From Moraxellaceae bacterium (GTDB lineage Bacteria > Pseudomonadota > Gammaproteobacteria > Pseudomonadales > Moraxellaceae), in NCBI GenBank assembly GCA_004173455.1, contig SECL01000022.1, forward strand, positions 1 to 53,711: a DNA stretch of 53,711 nucleotides, given 5' to 3'. The position numbers and the translations under genes were made by a program. Under the pieces are notes generated by a model. The model was given only the letters and a program-made list of their open reading frames with translations, was not told where the DNA came from and searched no databases. Below are positions 25,659 through 34,782 of the stretch, one piece after another (positions within the stretch are counted from its first letter, which is position 1; each line of letters starts with the position of its first letter).

Positions 25659-26306
25659 ATGGCCATTCGCATCACGAATAACAAGTTGTCCAAAAGTAGT
25701 AAGGCTTGGATGCGTGAACATCTGGATGACTTCTATGTGAAAAAGGCACATAAAGAAGGTTATCGAGCACGCGCTGCCTATAAATTACTTGAGATTCAGG
25801 AAAAATACCACCTGATTAAACCCGGCATGACTGTGGTTGATCTCGGCGCAGCACCGGGAAGTTGGTCGCAAATTGCTGGCAAACTGGTCGGTGCCAAAGG
25901 ACTGGTGGTGGCATCGGATATATTGCATATGGATGCCTTGCCGGATGTTACATTTTTGCAGGGCGACTTTCGCGAGCAGGAGGTTTTTGACGAATTGTTA
26001 AAAATCTTAAATGGTCGACCAGTGGACGTTGTAATTTCCGATATGGCCCCCAATACATCTGGTAATACTTCTGTTGATCAGCCACGCATGATTTACCTGT
26101 GTGAGCTGGCGCTTGATTTTTCTAGCAAGGTACTTGGTTCCAAAGGCCAGTTTCTGGTGAAAGTGTTTCAGGGGGAAGGTTTTGATGAATACCGCAAATC
26201 GATTGTCGATACATTTGATGTGCTAAAAACCACCAAGCCTGCTGCATCGCGTCCCCGTTCAAAAGAAGTGTACTTGCTGGGTCAGGGACGTAAAAAATCC
26301 TTATAA
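25659..26306 (+). CDS. rlmE: 23S rRNA 2'-O-methyltransferase RlmE (FtsJ/RrmJ)
   Basis: RlmE methylates U2552 of 23S rRNA with SAM at a late step of 50S assembly. The 215-residue sequence contains the K in RARAAYKLLEI, the SAM-binding DLGAAPGSWSQ, the catalytic D in DVVISDMAPNTSG, the K in GQFLVKVFQGEG and E in RSKEVYLLG, that is, the K-D-K-E tetrad. It lies just upstream of ftsH, the heat-shock-linked order also found in E. coli. Confidence 0.95.
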   Translation: MAIRITNNKLSKSSKAWMREHLDDFYVKKAHKEGYRARAAYKLLEIQEKYHLIKPGMTVVDLGAAPGSWSQIAGKLVGAKGLVVASDILHMDALPDVTFLQGDFREQEVFDELLKILNGRPVDVVISDMAPNTSGNTSVDQPRMIYLCELALDFSSKVLGSKGQFLVKVFQGEGFDEYRKSIVDTFDVLKTTKPAASRPRSKEVYLLGQGRKKSL

Positions 26307-26431
26307 ACCATTTAAAAAATTATGCGACAGTTGAGATTAACTGAAGCTTAAATTGAATGAAAACCTGAGTGAAAGATCACATCTATCAGGTGATCATGTA
26401 CCGAATATCGACATTAGGTTCATGATTTGAA

Positions 26432-26440
26432 TGCTATAAT
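26432..26440 (+). promoter_or_regulatory. Extended -10 promoter of ftsH
   Basis: TGCTATAAT, a perfect TATAAT with the TGn extension, lies about 40 bases upstream of the ftsH start. No good -35 hexamer is needed for this type, and none is seen. No sigma-32-like CCCCAT element was found. Confidence 0.55.
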
Positions 26441-26478
26441 GCATGCTGTGATCATCATGTATATATGGGAAGAAAGCT

Positions 26479-28383
26479 TTGAGCGATCTCGTTAAGAATG
26501 CCGTGTTGTGGCTTGTCATCATCGGTGTTCTCGTGCTGGTATTTAGCAATTTTGAAAACCGCAACAAGCCGGATCAACTGAACTATTCCGAGTTCGTCGC
26601 TGCGGTTAATGCAGGTCAAATCAAGCAGGTTAAAATTGACGGTTTAAATATTAATGGCGAAAAAGTTGATGGCGCCAAATTTGAAACAGTCCGTCCACAG
26701 GTTGAAGATACCCAACTGCTTCCAACATTAAGCAAACAAAAAGTAGCGGTTGAGGGTACTGCCCCACATCGTCAAGGCTTGCTGATGCAACTTCTTATTG
26801 CCAGCTTCCCGGTATTACTGATCATTCTGCTGTTTATGTTTTTTATGCGGAATATGCAGGGTGGTGCAGGTGGCAAAGGCGGGCCAATGAGTTTTGGCAA
26901 GTCTAAGGCCAAAATGCTCACCGACGACCAGATCAAGGTGACCTTTAAAGACGTGGCCGGTTGTGATGAGGCCAAACAGGAAGTGGTTGAAATTGTAGAT
27001 TTCCTGCGTGATCCTGCCAAATTCAAGCGTCTGGGTGCCAAAATTCCGCGTGGCGTGCTGATGGTTGGCCCACCGGGAACTGGTAAAACCTTGCTGGCCA
27101 AAGCGATTGCTGGTGAAGCCAAAGTACCGTTCTTTTCGATTTCTGGTTCCGACTTTGTTGAAATGTTTGTGGGCGTGGGTGCATCCCGTGTCCGTGACAT
27201 GTTCGAACAGGCCAAGCGCCATGCGCCTTGTATTATCTTTATTGATGAGATTGATGCAGTGGGTCGTCATCGCGGTTCAGGTACAGGTGGTGGTCATGAT
27301 GAACGTGAACAGACCCTGAACCAGATGCTGGTTGAGATGGACGGTTTTGAAGGCAACGAAGGCATTATTGTGATTGCTGCCACCAACCGTGCCGATGTAC
27401 TGGATAAAGCCCTGCTGCGTCCGGGACGTTTTGACCGTCAGGTTGCTGTTGGCTTGCCAGATATTAAAGGCCGCGAGCAAATCCTGAATGTTCACATGAC
27501 TAAATTGCCATCTGTAACAGGTGTAGATACGACTGTACTGGCACGCGGTACACCAGGTTTTAGTGGTGCTGATCTGGCTAACCTAGTCAATGAAGCGGCA
27601 TTGTTTGCTGCCCGTCGTAACAAAAACACGGTAGATATGCATGACTTTGAGGATGCTAAGGACAAGATTTTTATGGGTCCTGAGCGTAAATCCATGGTGC
27701 TGCGTGAAGAAGAGCGTAAGGCAACGGCTTACCATGAAGCGGGTCATGCGATTGTCGCTGAGCTATTGCCTGAAACTGATCCTGTGCATAAAGTAACGAT
27801 TATGCCGCGTGGCTGGGCATTGGGTGTGACGTGGCAGCTGCCTGAACATGACCGGATTAGCCATTACAAGCACAAAATGCTTAACGAAATTTCAATTTTG
27901 TTTGGTGGCCGTATTGCTGAGGAAGTTTTTATTAACCAGCAATCGACCGGTGCTTCTAACGACTTTGAGCGTGCGACCAAGATTGCCCGTGCTATGGTCA
28001 CTAAGTACGGTATGTCTGATCGTCTGGGTGTGATGGTATACGAAGATGATCAGTCACAGTCTTTCTTTGGGAATGTAGGCAGTCGTACGATTTCAGAAGC
28101 CACGCAGCAACAGGTGGATGCTGAAGTGCGCCGCATTCTGGATGAACAATACAAGATTGCCCGTGACTTAATTGAATCTCATCTGGACATTGCGCATGCT
28201 ATGGTAAAAGCGCTGCTAGAGTGGGAAACTGTTGATCGTGAGCAGATTTTGGACATCATGGCAGGTCGTGAACCAAAACCACCTCGTGTCTATGAAGCTA
28301 TCAATCCTGTGCCAACCCATAGCATTGATAGTGGCGGTTCTTCATCAGGTGGTTCTACGCCACCACCATTGCCAGTGATTTAA
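26479..28383 (+). CDS. ftsH: ATP-dependent zinc metalloprotease FtsH
   Basis: FtsH is the membrane-bound AAA protease that degrades unfolded membrane proteins and regulators such as LpxC. The 634-residue protein has two N-terminal membrane helices (about 7-24 and 100-120), Walker A GPPGTGKT near residue 197, Walker [13 protein letters not shown], the second region of homology [21 protein letters not shown] (split here) and the zinc site HEAGH near residue 419. The C-terminus ends in a Ser/Gly/Pro tail. The start is TTG at 26479, giving the expected [13 protein letters not shown], with GGGAAGA upstream. Confidence 0.97.
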   Translation: MSDLVKNAVLWLVIIGVLVLVFSNFENRNKPDQLNYSEFVAAVNAGQIKQVKIDGLNINGEKVDGAKFETVRPQVEDTQLLPTLSKQKVAVEGTAPHRQGLLMQLLIASFPVLLIILLFMFFMRNMQGGAGGKGGPMSFGKSKAKMLTDDQIKVTFKDVAGCDEAKQEVVEIVDFLRDPAKFKRLGAKIPRGVLMVGPPGTGKTLLAKAIAGEAKVPFFSISGSDFVEMFVGVGASRVRDMFEQAKRHAPCIIFIDEIDAVGRHRGSGTGGGHDEREQTLNQMLVEMDGFEGNEGIIVIAATNRADVLDKALLRPGRFDRQVAVGLPDIKGREQILNVHMTKLPSVTGVDTTVLARGTPGFSGADLANLVNEAALFAARRNKNTVDMHDFEDAKDKIFMGPERKSMVLREEERKATAYHEAGHAIVAELLPETDPVHKVTIMPRGWALGVTWQLPEHDRISHYKHKMLNEISILFGGRIAEEVFINQQSTGASNDFERATKIARAMVTKYGMSDRLGVMVYEDDQSQSFFGNVGSRTISEATQQQVDAEVRRILDEQYKIARDLIESHLDIAHAMVKALLEWETVDREQILDIMAGREPKPPRVYEAINPVPTHSIDSGGSSSGGSTPPPLPVI

Positions 28384-28440
28384 TCGCTTGCCTGTAACAT
28401 TGAAAAAAATAGATATTTGCAACTAAACTGTTTATATCAA

Positions 28441-28472
28441 AAACCGCGCTTAATCCAAGCGCGGTTTTTTTA
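28441..28472 (+). terminator. Rho-independent terminator after ftsH
   Basis: AAACCGCGCTT and AAGCGCGGTTT form an 11-bp stem with a 5-base loop followed by TTTTAT. It separates ftsH from folP. Confidence 0.9.
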
Positions 28473-28505
28473 TAAAATAAAATGTTAGTTAAACTGGAAA
28501 GCCTT

Positions 28506-29363
28506 ATGCAATTGCGTGCCTTACCTGCGACATCACTTCCCTATAACAATAAAACTTTGGATTTATCGCAACCACAAGTCATGGGCATTTTAAATGTAAC
28601 ACCAGATTCATTTTCAGACGGTGGACAATATACCCAGCTTGAATCTGCTTTAAAGCGTGCCGAAGTCATGGTGCAACAAGGCGCCAGTATGATTGATATT
28701 GGTGGAGAATCTACCCGACCCAATGCTGCCAAGGTGAGTGTTGAAGAAGAAATCCAGCGGGTAATTCCAGTTGTGGCCGCCATTAGCCAGCAGCTTGATG
28801 TGGTGATTTCGATAGATACCAGTAGCCCTGAAGTCATTCAGGAAGCCGTGAAAGCAGGTGCGCATATCTGGAATGATGTACGTGCGCTCAACCGGCCAAA
28901 TGCCTTAGCAATGGCTGCCCGCTTAAATATTCCGGTTATTCTGATGCATATGCGCGGTGAGCCCCACACCATGAATAGTCTGGCCAACTATGACAATGTG
29001 GTGCAAGAGGTGATTAGTGAGCTAGAGCAACGCGTCAATGCCGCACTAGAGGCAGGAATCCAGCGTAAAAATATTATTCTGGATCCCGGCTTTGGTTTTG
29101 CCAAAAATGCCCAGCACAATCTACAGCTGTTGAATTCACTGTACCAGTTTCATGATTATTTTGGCTTACCATGGCTTAGTGGTTTATCACGTAAGCGCTT
29201 TTTGGGCGAGGTGCTGAACGGCGCAGCTGTGGATGACCGCCTGTATGCTGGTCTGGCTGGGCACCTGATGTCAGTACAGCAGGGTGCGTCTATTGTGCGC
29301 ACGCATGATGTATTGGCCACAGTTCAACATTTAAAACTGTGGCAAGCCAGCTTGGAGGCTTAA
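28506..29363 (+). CDS. folP: Dihydropteroate synthase
   Basis: FolP joins p-aminobenzoate to dihydropterin pyrophosphate in folate synthesis and is the sulfonamide target. Signature segments are GILNVTPDSFSDGG and IDIGGESTRPNA near the N-terminus, DPGFGFAK in the middle and SGLSRKRFLG towards the end. The start at 28506 gives 285 residues and is preferred over an ATG at 28482, because GGAAAG precedes only the later ATG and the earlier one sits in the ftsH terminator tail. Confidence 0.95.
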   Translation: MQLRALPATSLPYNNKTLDLSQPQVMGILNVTPDSFSDGGQYTQLESALKRAEVMVQQGASMIDIGGESTRPNAAKVSVEEEIQRVIPVVAAISQQLDVVISIDTSSPEVIQEAVKAGAHIWNDVRALNRPNALAMAARLNIPVILMHMRGEPHTMNSLANYDNVVQEVISELEQRVNAALEAGIQRKNIILDPGFGFAKNAQHNLQLLNSLYQFHDYFGLPWLSGLSRKRFLGEVLNGAAVDDRLYAGLAGHLMSVQQGASIVRTHDVLATVQHLKLWQASLEA

Positions 29364-29376
29364 CAGGCTAAAGCTG

Positions 29377-29763
29377 TTATGAGCACTTAACTGATTTGTA
29401 CTGGTCTTCTTTTACCTGCTGAAAACCCAGAGATTGCGCAGTGTCCAGCTGGAATGCAGCAATCTTATAAATACCTAGCTTACCTTGAGGGGCGCCACAC
29501 ACCTGCGTGCGCATCATGCCATCATCTGCACAATGGGCACGCAGCACCTGCACCTGAGCTTGATCCAGAATACTTTGGGTTTGTTGCAGCGCCTGTTTAC
29601 TGGAGCTTTGCTCACATTGTTTTAATCCCAAATCTTTGGACACCCATACCGGCTGGTGGCTGCCTGCTTCGGACTGAACCGGAGAGGATTGACAACCGGA
29701 TAGCAGGGCAGTAGCCAAAAAAGCGGTGCCAAATGCGCTTGACATCAGAATAGATTTTTTCAT
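29377..29763 (-). CDS. Small lipoprotein of unknown function
   Basis: A 128-residue lipoprotein: signal MKKSILMSSAFGTAFLATALL followed by SGC lipobox. The mature part contains cysteines in KQCEQSS, AHCADDG, TQVCGAP and a C-terminal KCS, so two disulfides are possible. AGGA lies nine bases before the ATG. It is convergent with folP, 13 bases away and without an obvious terminator between them. Family unknown. Confidence 0.75.
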   Translation of the reverse strand: MKKSILMSSAFGTAFLATALLSGCQSSPVQSEAGSHQPVWVSKDLGLKQCEQSSSKQALQQTQSILDQAQVQVLRAHCADDGMMRTQVCGAPQGKLGIYKIAAFQLDTAQSLGFQQVKEDQYKSVKCS

Positions 29764-29957
29764 GGGTATTAATCCTTTAATATAATAAGAGATTAAAGCT
29801 AGACTAACAAACTCATTGCACTCTAAGGCGCTAGAAATGTTATACCCGTGTTAAATTTGTAGGGCTATTTTGCCCTGAAAAGTAGCCCTAACGCTCAACA
29901 TTAAAATATTTTATTCCTGTTTTTTCTGGCTTTATTCCATTTTGTGCTGGCTTTATC

Positions 29958-30803
29958 TTACAGGCTTTCCGCAGCTTTTAACTGCAAAGCCCGCTGATAC
30001 AGTTCGTTTTTTTTCAGACCGGTTAAGTCTGCTGCCAGTTGTGATGCAGTTTTAACCGGTAAATCCTGCAACAATCGTTTGAGCAAATCATCGACTTTTT
30101 GCTGATCCTGCTCACCGGTATCTGGCGCGCCAGCCACCACCAGTACAATTTCGCCTTTTTGTTGGTTTGGGTCGTTTTTCACCCAATCTACCAGTTGGGA
30201 AAAAGTGGTTTTCTTAATAGTTTCAAAGGTTTTTGTGATTTCACGTGCCATGGTCACACTACGATCTGCTCCAAAAATGTCATGCATATCTTGGGCACAA
30301 TCCAAAATCCGGTGTGGCGCTTCATAAAAAATCAGGGTTTGGGTGGCGGTTTTTAAGCCTTGCAGTTTTTGCTGGCGGGCATGCGCCTTGGCCGGTAAAA
30401 ATCCTTCAAAGCTAAAGCGGTCACTGGGTAAACCTGCTGCACTCAATGCTGCGATAGCTGCACAGGCGCCGGGAATAGGAATGACCCGAATCTGTTCTTC
30501 ATGCGCTGCACGTACCAGTTTAAAACCGGGATCGCTGATCAGCGGTGTACCTGCATCGCTAATCAGTGCAACAGACTGGCCTTGTTTAATTTTGTATATA
30601 ATTTCGGAGATTTTGTGATTTTCGTTGTGTTCATGGCAAGCTGTAAGGGGAGTTGTAATATGATAAGCATCCATTAGGCGTGTCGCGTGCCGGGTGTCTT
30701 CAGCAGCAATAAGATCTACCTCACGCAATATTTGAATTGCACGCGCTGAAATATCTTCGAGGTGACCAATGGGCGTTGCCACCACATATAAATAAGCACT
30801 CAT
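29958..30803 (-). CDS. rsmI: 16S rRNA (cytidine-1402-2'-O)-methyltransferase RsmI
   Basis: RsmI 2'-O-methylates C1402 of 16S rRNA in the ribosomal P site. The 281-residue protein belongs to the tetrapyrrole methylase fold: LYVVATPIGHLEDIS at the N-terminus, LIAAEDTRHA, ALISDAGTPLISDPG and GFLPAKAHARQQKL follow in the family order. It is divergent from lpoA with only 15 bases between the two start codons, the same pairing as in E. coli (yraL/yraM). Confidence 0.95.
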   Translation of the reverse strand: MSAYLYVVATPIGHLEDISARAIQILREVDLIAAEDTRHATRLMDAYHITTPLTACHEHNENHKISEIIYKIKQGQSVALISDAGTPLISDPGFKLVRAAHEEQIRVIPIPGACAAIAALSAAGLPSDRFSFEGFLPAKAHARQQKLQGLKTATQTLIFYEAPHRILDCAQDMHDIFGADRSVTMAREITKTFETIKKTTFSQLVDWVKNDPNQQKGEIVLVVAGAPDTGEQDQQKVDDLLKRLLQDLPVKTASQLAADLTGLKKNELYQRALQLKAAESL

Positions 30804-30818
30804 GCGGAAGGCTTCTCC
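30804..30818. promoter_or_regulatory. 15-base divergent spacer containing both ribosome-binding sites
   Basis: The gap reads GGAAGG on the plus strand (for lpoA) and GGAGAAG on the minus strand (for rsmI), within an imperfect palindrome. Promoters of each gene must lie inside the coding sequence of the other, so the two mRNAs overlap as antisense at their 5' ends. Confidence 0.6.
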
Positions 30819-31871
30819 ATGTATAGAAAAACATTGAATATTTTAACGGGATTGGGGCTTTTAGCATTTTCGCCCCTGCTACTGTCATCAGCGCAGGCGG
30901 CTCAGCCACAACGCCAGATATCAAACCAGTCACTGTCTTCATTGAAGGCAAAACCAGTGGCTAAGGCACCATCACCATACCAGTCGCAGGCTGAAATACT
31001 TGTCATTCTGCCAGCAAGTGGCCCAATGGCCGTGGCAGCCAATAGTGTCCGTGATGGTATTGAAGCTGCGTATTATGCAGGAAATTCCAGACCAGTGCTG
31101 CGTTTTGTCGATAACAGCCAGCGTTCCATCCGCGATATTTTAAAAAATGAGGTTAAAAAAAATACCCAACTGATCATTGGCCCTCTGGCGCGTAATGAAG
31201 TGGAAGAACTGGTTCAAGCCAAACCTGCGGTTAAAACACTGGCGCTCAATCAGGTTTATAAAACTGAGGCCAATATCTGGCAGTTTGCGCTGTCGCCTGA
31301 CGAAGATGCACTGGCCATTACCAAGCGCATTCAGGCCGATGGCGTCAGTCAGCTCTTTGTACTAACCCAGAATAATCGCAGCAGTAGTACCAAGCGATTT
31401 CGTGAGGCCATGAACCGGATTTGGGGTGGCAAGCTGGTCGACAGCAAAAACATTCCGCGCAAACTGGAACAACAACAGGGCATTTTGCTGTTGGGTGATG
31501 ATGAATGGCTTAATCAGCTTAAAAAGCTGCCCAGTGAGAAAATTTATACTGTCCCGCTGGCCATCAAGGAAAACGCGACCTTGCCAGTTGGCCTGCAATT
31601 TTGTGATATTCCGGCGCTTTATAAAGCCGACTGGCCAGAACTGCTCAAGGCCTATCAGAACAAGCCAACCAGTGTGCCGTATCAGCGCCTGCTGGCGTTT
31701 GGGGGCGACACCTGGAATATTGCCAATATAATTTTGAGCAATTCATTAAACAATGGTAATCAGGGTCAAACCATTCATGGGCGCACTGGCACCATTCGTT
31801 TGGTCAAAAATACGATCGACCGCTATCCACAATGCATGAAAGTAGAAAGCACTGGATTAAGCTTTTATTAA
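30819..31871 (+). CDS. lpoA: LpoA-like penicillin-binding protein activator, non-lipidated
   Basis: LpoA in E. coli is an outer-membrane lipoprotein that activates PBP1A. This 350-residue protein corresponds to the periplasmic-binding-fold C-terminal domain (ILVILPASGPMAVAANSVRDGIEAAYY split across the first strand and helix) and lacks the N-terminal TPR domain. The signal peptide ends SSAQA-AQ and contains no cysteine, so it should be a soluble periplasmic protein, not a lipoprotein. It heads the lpoA-yraN-dolP series, divergent from rsmI. Activation of a PBP is inferred from family and synteny. Confidence 0.8.
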   Translation: MYRKTLNILTGLGLLAFSPLLLSSAQAAQPQRQISNQSLSSLKAKPVAKAPSPYQSQAEILVILPASGPMAVAANSVRDGIEAAYYAGNSRPVLRFVDNSQRSIRDILKNEVKKNTQLIIGPLARNEVEELVQAKPAVKTLALNQVYKTEANIWQFALSPDEDALAITKRIQADGVSQLFVLTQNNRSSSTKRFREAMNRIWGGKLVDSKNIPRKLEQQQGILLLGDDEWLNQLKKLPSEKIYTVPLAIKENATLPVGLQFCDIPALYKADWPELLKAYQNKPTSVPYQRLLAFGGDTWNIANIILSNSLNNGNQGQTIHGRTGTIRLVKNTIDRYPQCMKVESTGLSFY

Positions 31872-31947
31872 AACCGCTTTTATTAAAACGAGCTTTGATT
31901 AAACTTACTTTCCATCAACCGCCATCATAGCCAGAGATCGTTTGCTT

Positions 31948-32406
31948 ATGCCAGTAGGCCGCTCCAGTAGTCCAACCCACCAGCAGGGTGCCAAGGCAGA
32001 AGATGCAGCGGCTGTTTTTATGCAAGCGCAGGGTTATCAACTGGTGGCGCAGAATTTTAATACGCGATTAGGTGAGATCGACCTGATAGTACAGCGTGGT
32101 GACCCATTGCAATTGGTGTTTGTTGAGGTACGCCAGCGTAAGGTCAATGCGCTGGTGAGTGCCGCAGAAAGCATTACGCTGGCCAAACAACGCAAGATCA
32201 TGCGGGCGGCACAGGTTTTTTTGCAACAACACCCGCAGTACCGTAACCATGATTGTCGTTTTGATGTGATTGCCTATACTTCCGCGTTAAATTCAGTGTC
32301 CTACAGAAAAGCCAACATGCTGCAAACGGATGCTACTGCTGGACAGTTCACTCTGGATCAACCCGTACAAGTGGAATGGATTCAGGCTGCTTTTTACGGT
32401 GTTTGA
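31948..32406 (+). CDS. yraN: YraN/UPF0102 family nuclease-fold protein
   Basis: A 152-residue protein with the Holliday-junction-resolvase-like fold of the UPF0102 family: G-A-K-A-E-D-A-A near the N-terminus, NTRLGEIDLIVQRG with the E-x-D metal-binding pair, and FVEVRQRKVNAL with E-x-R in the position of the usual E-x-K. The function of the family is not firmly established. ATG at 31948 is used; a TTG two codons earlier is also open. DiaA, which usually follows in this cluster, is missing. Confidence 0.88.
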   Translation: MPVGRSSSPTHQQGAKAEDAAAVFMQAQGYQLVAQNFNTRLGEIDLIVQRGDPLQLVFVEVRQRKVNALVSAAESITLAKQRKIMRAAQVFLQQHPQYRNHDCRFDVIAYTSALNSVSYRKANMLQTDATAGQFTLDQPVQVEWIQAAFYGV

Positions 32407-32615
32407 GTTTTATCATGCTTATGATTATAAAATTTAATGGTTTTATTGTCCGGTAGTGATAAGCCTGTTTTTAATATCGCTTCAGCATAAAATTCATAAT
32501 TCATTCATGACGGTAGATAAAACTGTTAAATAGTTGCGCCAGTCATTCAAAAGCAGCTTTAAAATTAGTTACACTCGGTCAGTTTGAATTGATCTTGTCT
32601 TAAGGAAATGTGGTT

Positions 32616-33413
32616 ATGAATAAGTCTGGCTATCTGGGACTAAAAATGAGTTTGGCAGGCATCATGCTTGTAGGGATGTCTGGCTGTGCCAGTTTTCTGG
32701 CGCAAAGCACCGGCCCTGCGCCATTGGGGACAGATAGTGGGGTGCGGACTTTTAGTCAGGTCTTAAACGACAATTCCATTGAACGTACCGCCAAAATCAA
32801 TACCTATAAGCTGGATGAGCGGTTTAAGTATGCCCGTATTAATATTGCCAGTTTTCACAGTGCGGTATTACTGACCGGGCAGGTAGGCGACCAGTATTTA
32901 AAACAGCTGGCGGAAGACAATGTTAAAGCCATGACTGATGTGAAAACCGTACACAACTATATTACGATTGGTGAAAAAATCCCGTATAACACCATTGTGC
33001 AGGACAGTATTGTGACGGCCAATATCCGCCGCATGCTGGTCACTTCGCCGGATATTTCAGATACCAAGGTCAAGGTGCAAACAGAGGATGGGGTGGTGTA
33101 TGTGATGGGCAAACTGACGCCCAGTGAAAATCAGGCACTCATCAATATTTTGCAAAGTACCCCCAATATTGTCAAAGTAGTGTCGCTGATTGATTTGCTA
33201 AGTGATGCAGGCGTAGCCACGTCCAGCAATGGTTTAACCGAAGCATCCCCCGTGACCACTACTGCCAGCAGTATGAGTACTACCAGCACCGCAACCGCCA
33301 CCCCAATGGCCACGCCGTTAGCGACATCATCACGAAATATTGATGAAACGCCAGTTGCCATTGACCCTGAACAGGCCTCACCAGATCAGGCCGATGAAAC
33401 GGATGCTCCTTAA
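32616..33413 (+). CDS. dolP: DolP-like outer-membrane lipoprotein with two BON domains
   Basis: DolP (YraP) maintains outer-membrane integrity and associates with the BAM machinery. The protein has a signal with MSGC lipobox, then two BON domains (about 55-120, with ARINIASFHSAVLLTGQVG, and about 130-200, with TKVKVQTEDGVVYVMGKL). After them comes a Thr/Ser/Ala/Pro-rich tail of about 65 residues that the E. coli protein lacks. Start ATG 32616 has AAGGA nine bases upstream; an upstream GTG at 32610 is less likely. Confidence 0.85.
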   Translation: MNKSGYLGLKMSLAGIMLVGMSGCASFLAQSTGPAPLGTDSGVRTFSQVLNDNSIERTAKINTYKLDERFKYARINIASFHSAVLLTGQVGDQYLKQLAEDNVKAMTDVKTVHNYITIGEKIPYNTIVQDSIVTANIRRMLVTSPDISDTKVKVQTEDGVVYVMGKLTPSENQALINILQSTPNIVKVVSLIDLLSDAGVATSSNGLTEASPVTTTASSMSTTSTATATPMATPLATSSRNIDETPVAIDPEQASPDQADETDAP

Positions 33414-33525
33414 TTGTCGTGACTACATTTATGGTTGTATTTTTAAGTGTTCAGTAATTTTTGAGTAAGCTACAGGTTTTAGAATTAAGGTTTTCAATTA
33501 GTTATTAAACAAGGAATAAACAGAT

Positions 33526-34518
33526 ATGACCAACTCAGTCACCCATGAATTGCAGCTAAAGCGTGACCTTTATAAAAAGCGTCTTATTGTAGTGGCAAGT
33601 GTGGTGTTACTGGGTTGTAGTAGTTGTTCTTCTTTAAATTTTTCTCATCATGGCGCTTCTGCCAGCGCAACTGGTTCACAAAATAGCTCATCCATGTCTA
33701 CTTTCAAGCAAATTTTTTCCGGTGTGGGTTTTCTAAATGGTATTACCCGCAAAGACTTTAATGTGCAATCCAATATTGCCTATGGGGCAGATACTCGGCA
33801 AAAGCTGGATGTATATCAGCCTTTGGCCATCAGCAAGAGCAAGCCAAAACCTGTCATTCTGTTTGTACATGGGGGCGCGTGGGAGGAGGGCAGTAAGGAT
33901 GACTATCTGTTTGTGGGTGAAAGTTTTACGCGTGCCGGTTATGTCACGGTAATTATGAATTACCGATTGGCACCGGCTCACAAATATCCAGATTACGTGC
34001 AGGATACCGCACAGGTGATTCAATGGATTAACCAGAATATTGCCCGTTATGGTGGTAATCCGCAGCAAATCGTGGTGATGGGGCACTCAGCAGGTGCTTT
34101 TAATGTAGTGGAAGCGGTGGATAATGCGCGCTGGCTCAGTGAGGTCAATGTTCCGGTGTCGCATATCAAAGCAGTGGTCGGTATTGCCGGGCCTTATAGT
34201 TATGATTTCCGCACTGATAGCACGCGCGATGCTTTTCCAGCCAATGCCGTCCCCGATCAGGTGATGCCCGACCGTCACGTCCGGGCAGATGCACCGCCGC
34301 ATTTATTGCTGGTCGGTTCAAATGATCAGCGGGTAAAACCAGCCAACGCCCAAAGAATGCAGGCTGCTTTGCAAGCCAAAAAAATTCCGGTACAACTGGA
34401 AACAGTGGAAGGAGCAAATCATGTGTCAATTATGGCAGCAGTGGCTACCCGTCTGAGCTGGTACAAAAGCACACGGCAACAAATTTTGGATTATCTGACC
34501 AAAACCTTAAAATCATAA
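33526..34518 (+). CDS. Lipoprotein alpha/beta hydrolase, HSL-type esterase
   Basis: A 330-residue esterase-like protein. The N-terminal signal LIVVASVVLLGCSSC has a lipobox, so the enzyme is probably attached to the membrane facing the periplasm. The hydrolase domain shows ILFVHGGAWEEG (oxyanion hole), VVMGHSAGAFN with the nucleophilic serine, an acid near LLLVGSNDQRV and the histidine in EGANHVSI. YRLAPAHKYPD is typical of hormone-sensitive-lipase-like carboxylesterases. Substrate unknown. AAGGAATAAACAG precedes the ATG. Confidence 0.88.
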   Translation: MTNSVTHELQLKRDLYKKRLIVVASVVLLGCSSCSSLNFSHHGASASATGSQNSSSMSTFKQIFSGVGFLNGITRKDFNVQSNIAYGADTRQKLDVYQPLAISKSKPKPVILFVHGGAWEEGSKDDYLFVGESFTRAGYVTVIMNYRLAPAHKYPDYVQDTAQVIQWINQNIARYGGNPQQIVVMGHSAGAFNVVEAVDNARWLSEVNVPVSHIKAVVGIAGPYSYDFRTDSTRDAFPANAVPDQVMPDRHVRADAPPHLLLVGSNDQRVKPANAQRMQAALQAKKIPVQLETVEGANHVSIMAAVATRLSWYKSTRQQILDYLTKTLKS

Positions 34519-34603
34519 AAACAAATCACAAGGTATAGAGTGGGCGAGGTAGCTTAATCCTGCAAATGGCATAAGCCTGATTTCATAATTGATAAAATGC
34601 TAA

Positions 34604-34680
34604 GGCGGCAATAGGGTTACAAAGCCTTATGCGTTGTTGCAAAAATTGACCAATCAGCGTTATAACCCTTATTTTGCTGC
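34604..34680. repeat. Imperfect inverted repeat with nested hairpins
   Basis: GGCGGCAATAGGGTTA (34604-34619) pairs with a gapped complement ending TAACCCTTATTTTGCTGC (34663-34680). TAAGGC (34601-34606) also pairs with GCCTTA (34624-34629), and TGCGTTGT occurs twice. It lies in a 264-base gap. It could be a structured leader of the downstream gene, a terminator, or a remnant of a small mobile repeat. Confidence 0.3.
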
Positions 34681-34782
34681 GTTGTCATATCCCTTATAAA
34701 AATAAAGATAACGCGAAATCCAAGAGGCAAACCCCGTAAGCATTCGCCTCAGCCGGAATTTAAGCCAGATTCAGGGAGAACA

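Noticed and set aside
26815-27270. 151-codon antisense frame within ftsH
   Set aside because: It lies opposite the highly conserved AAA domain and has no start signal or family features.
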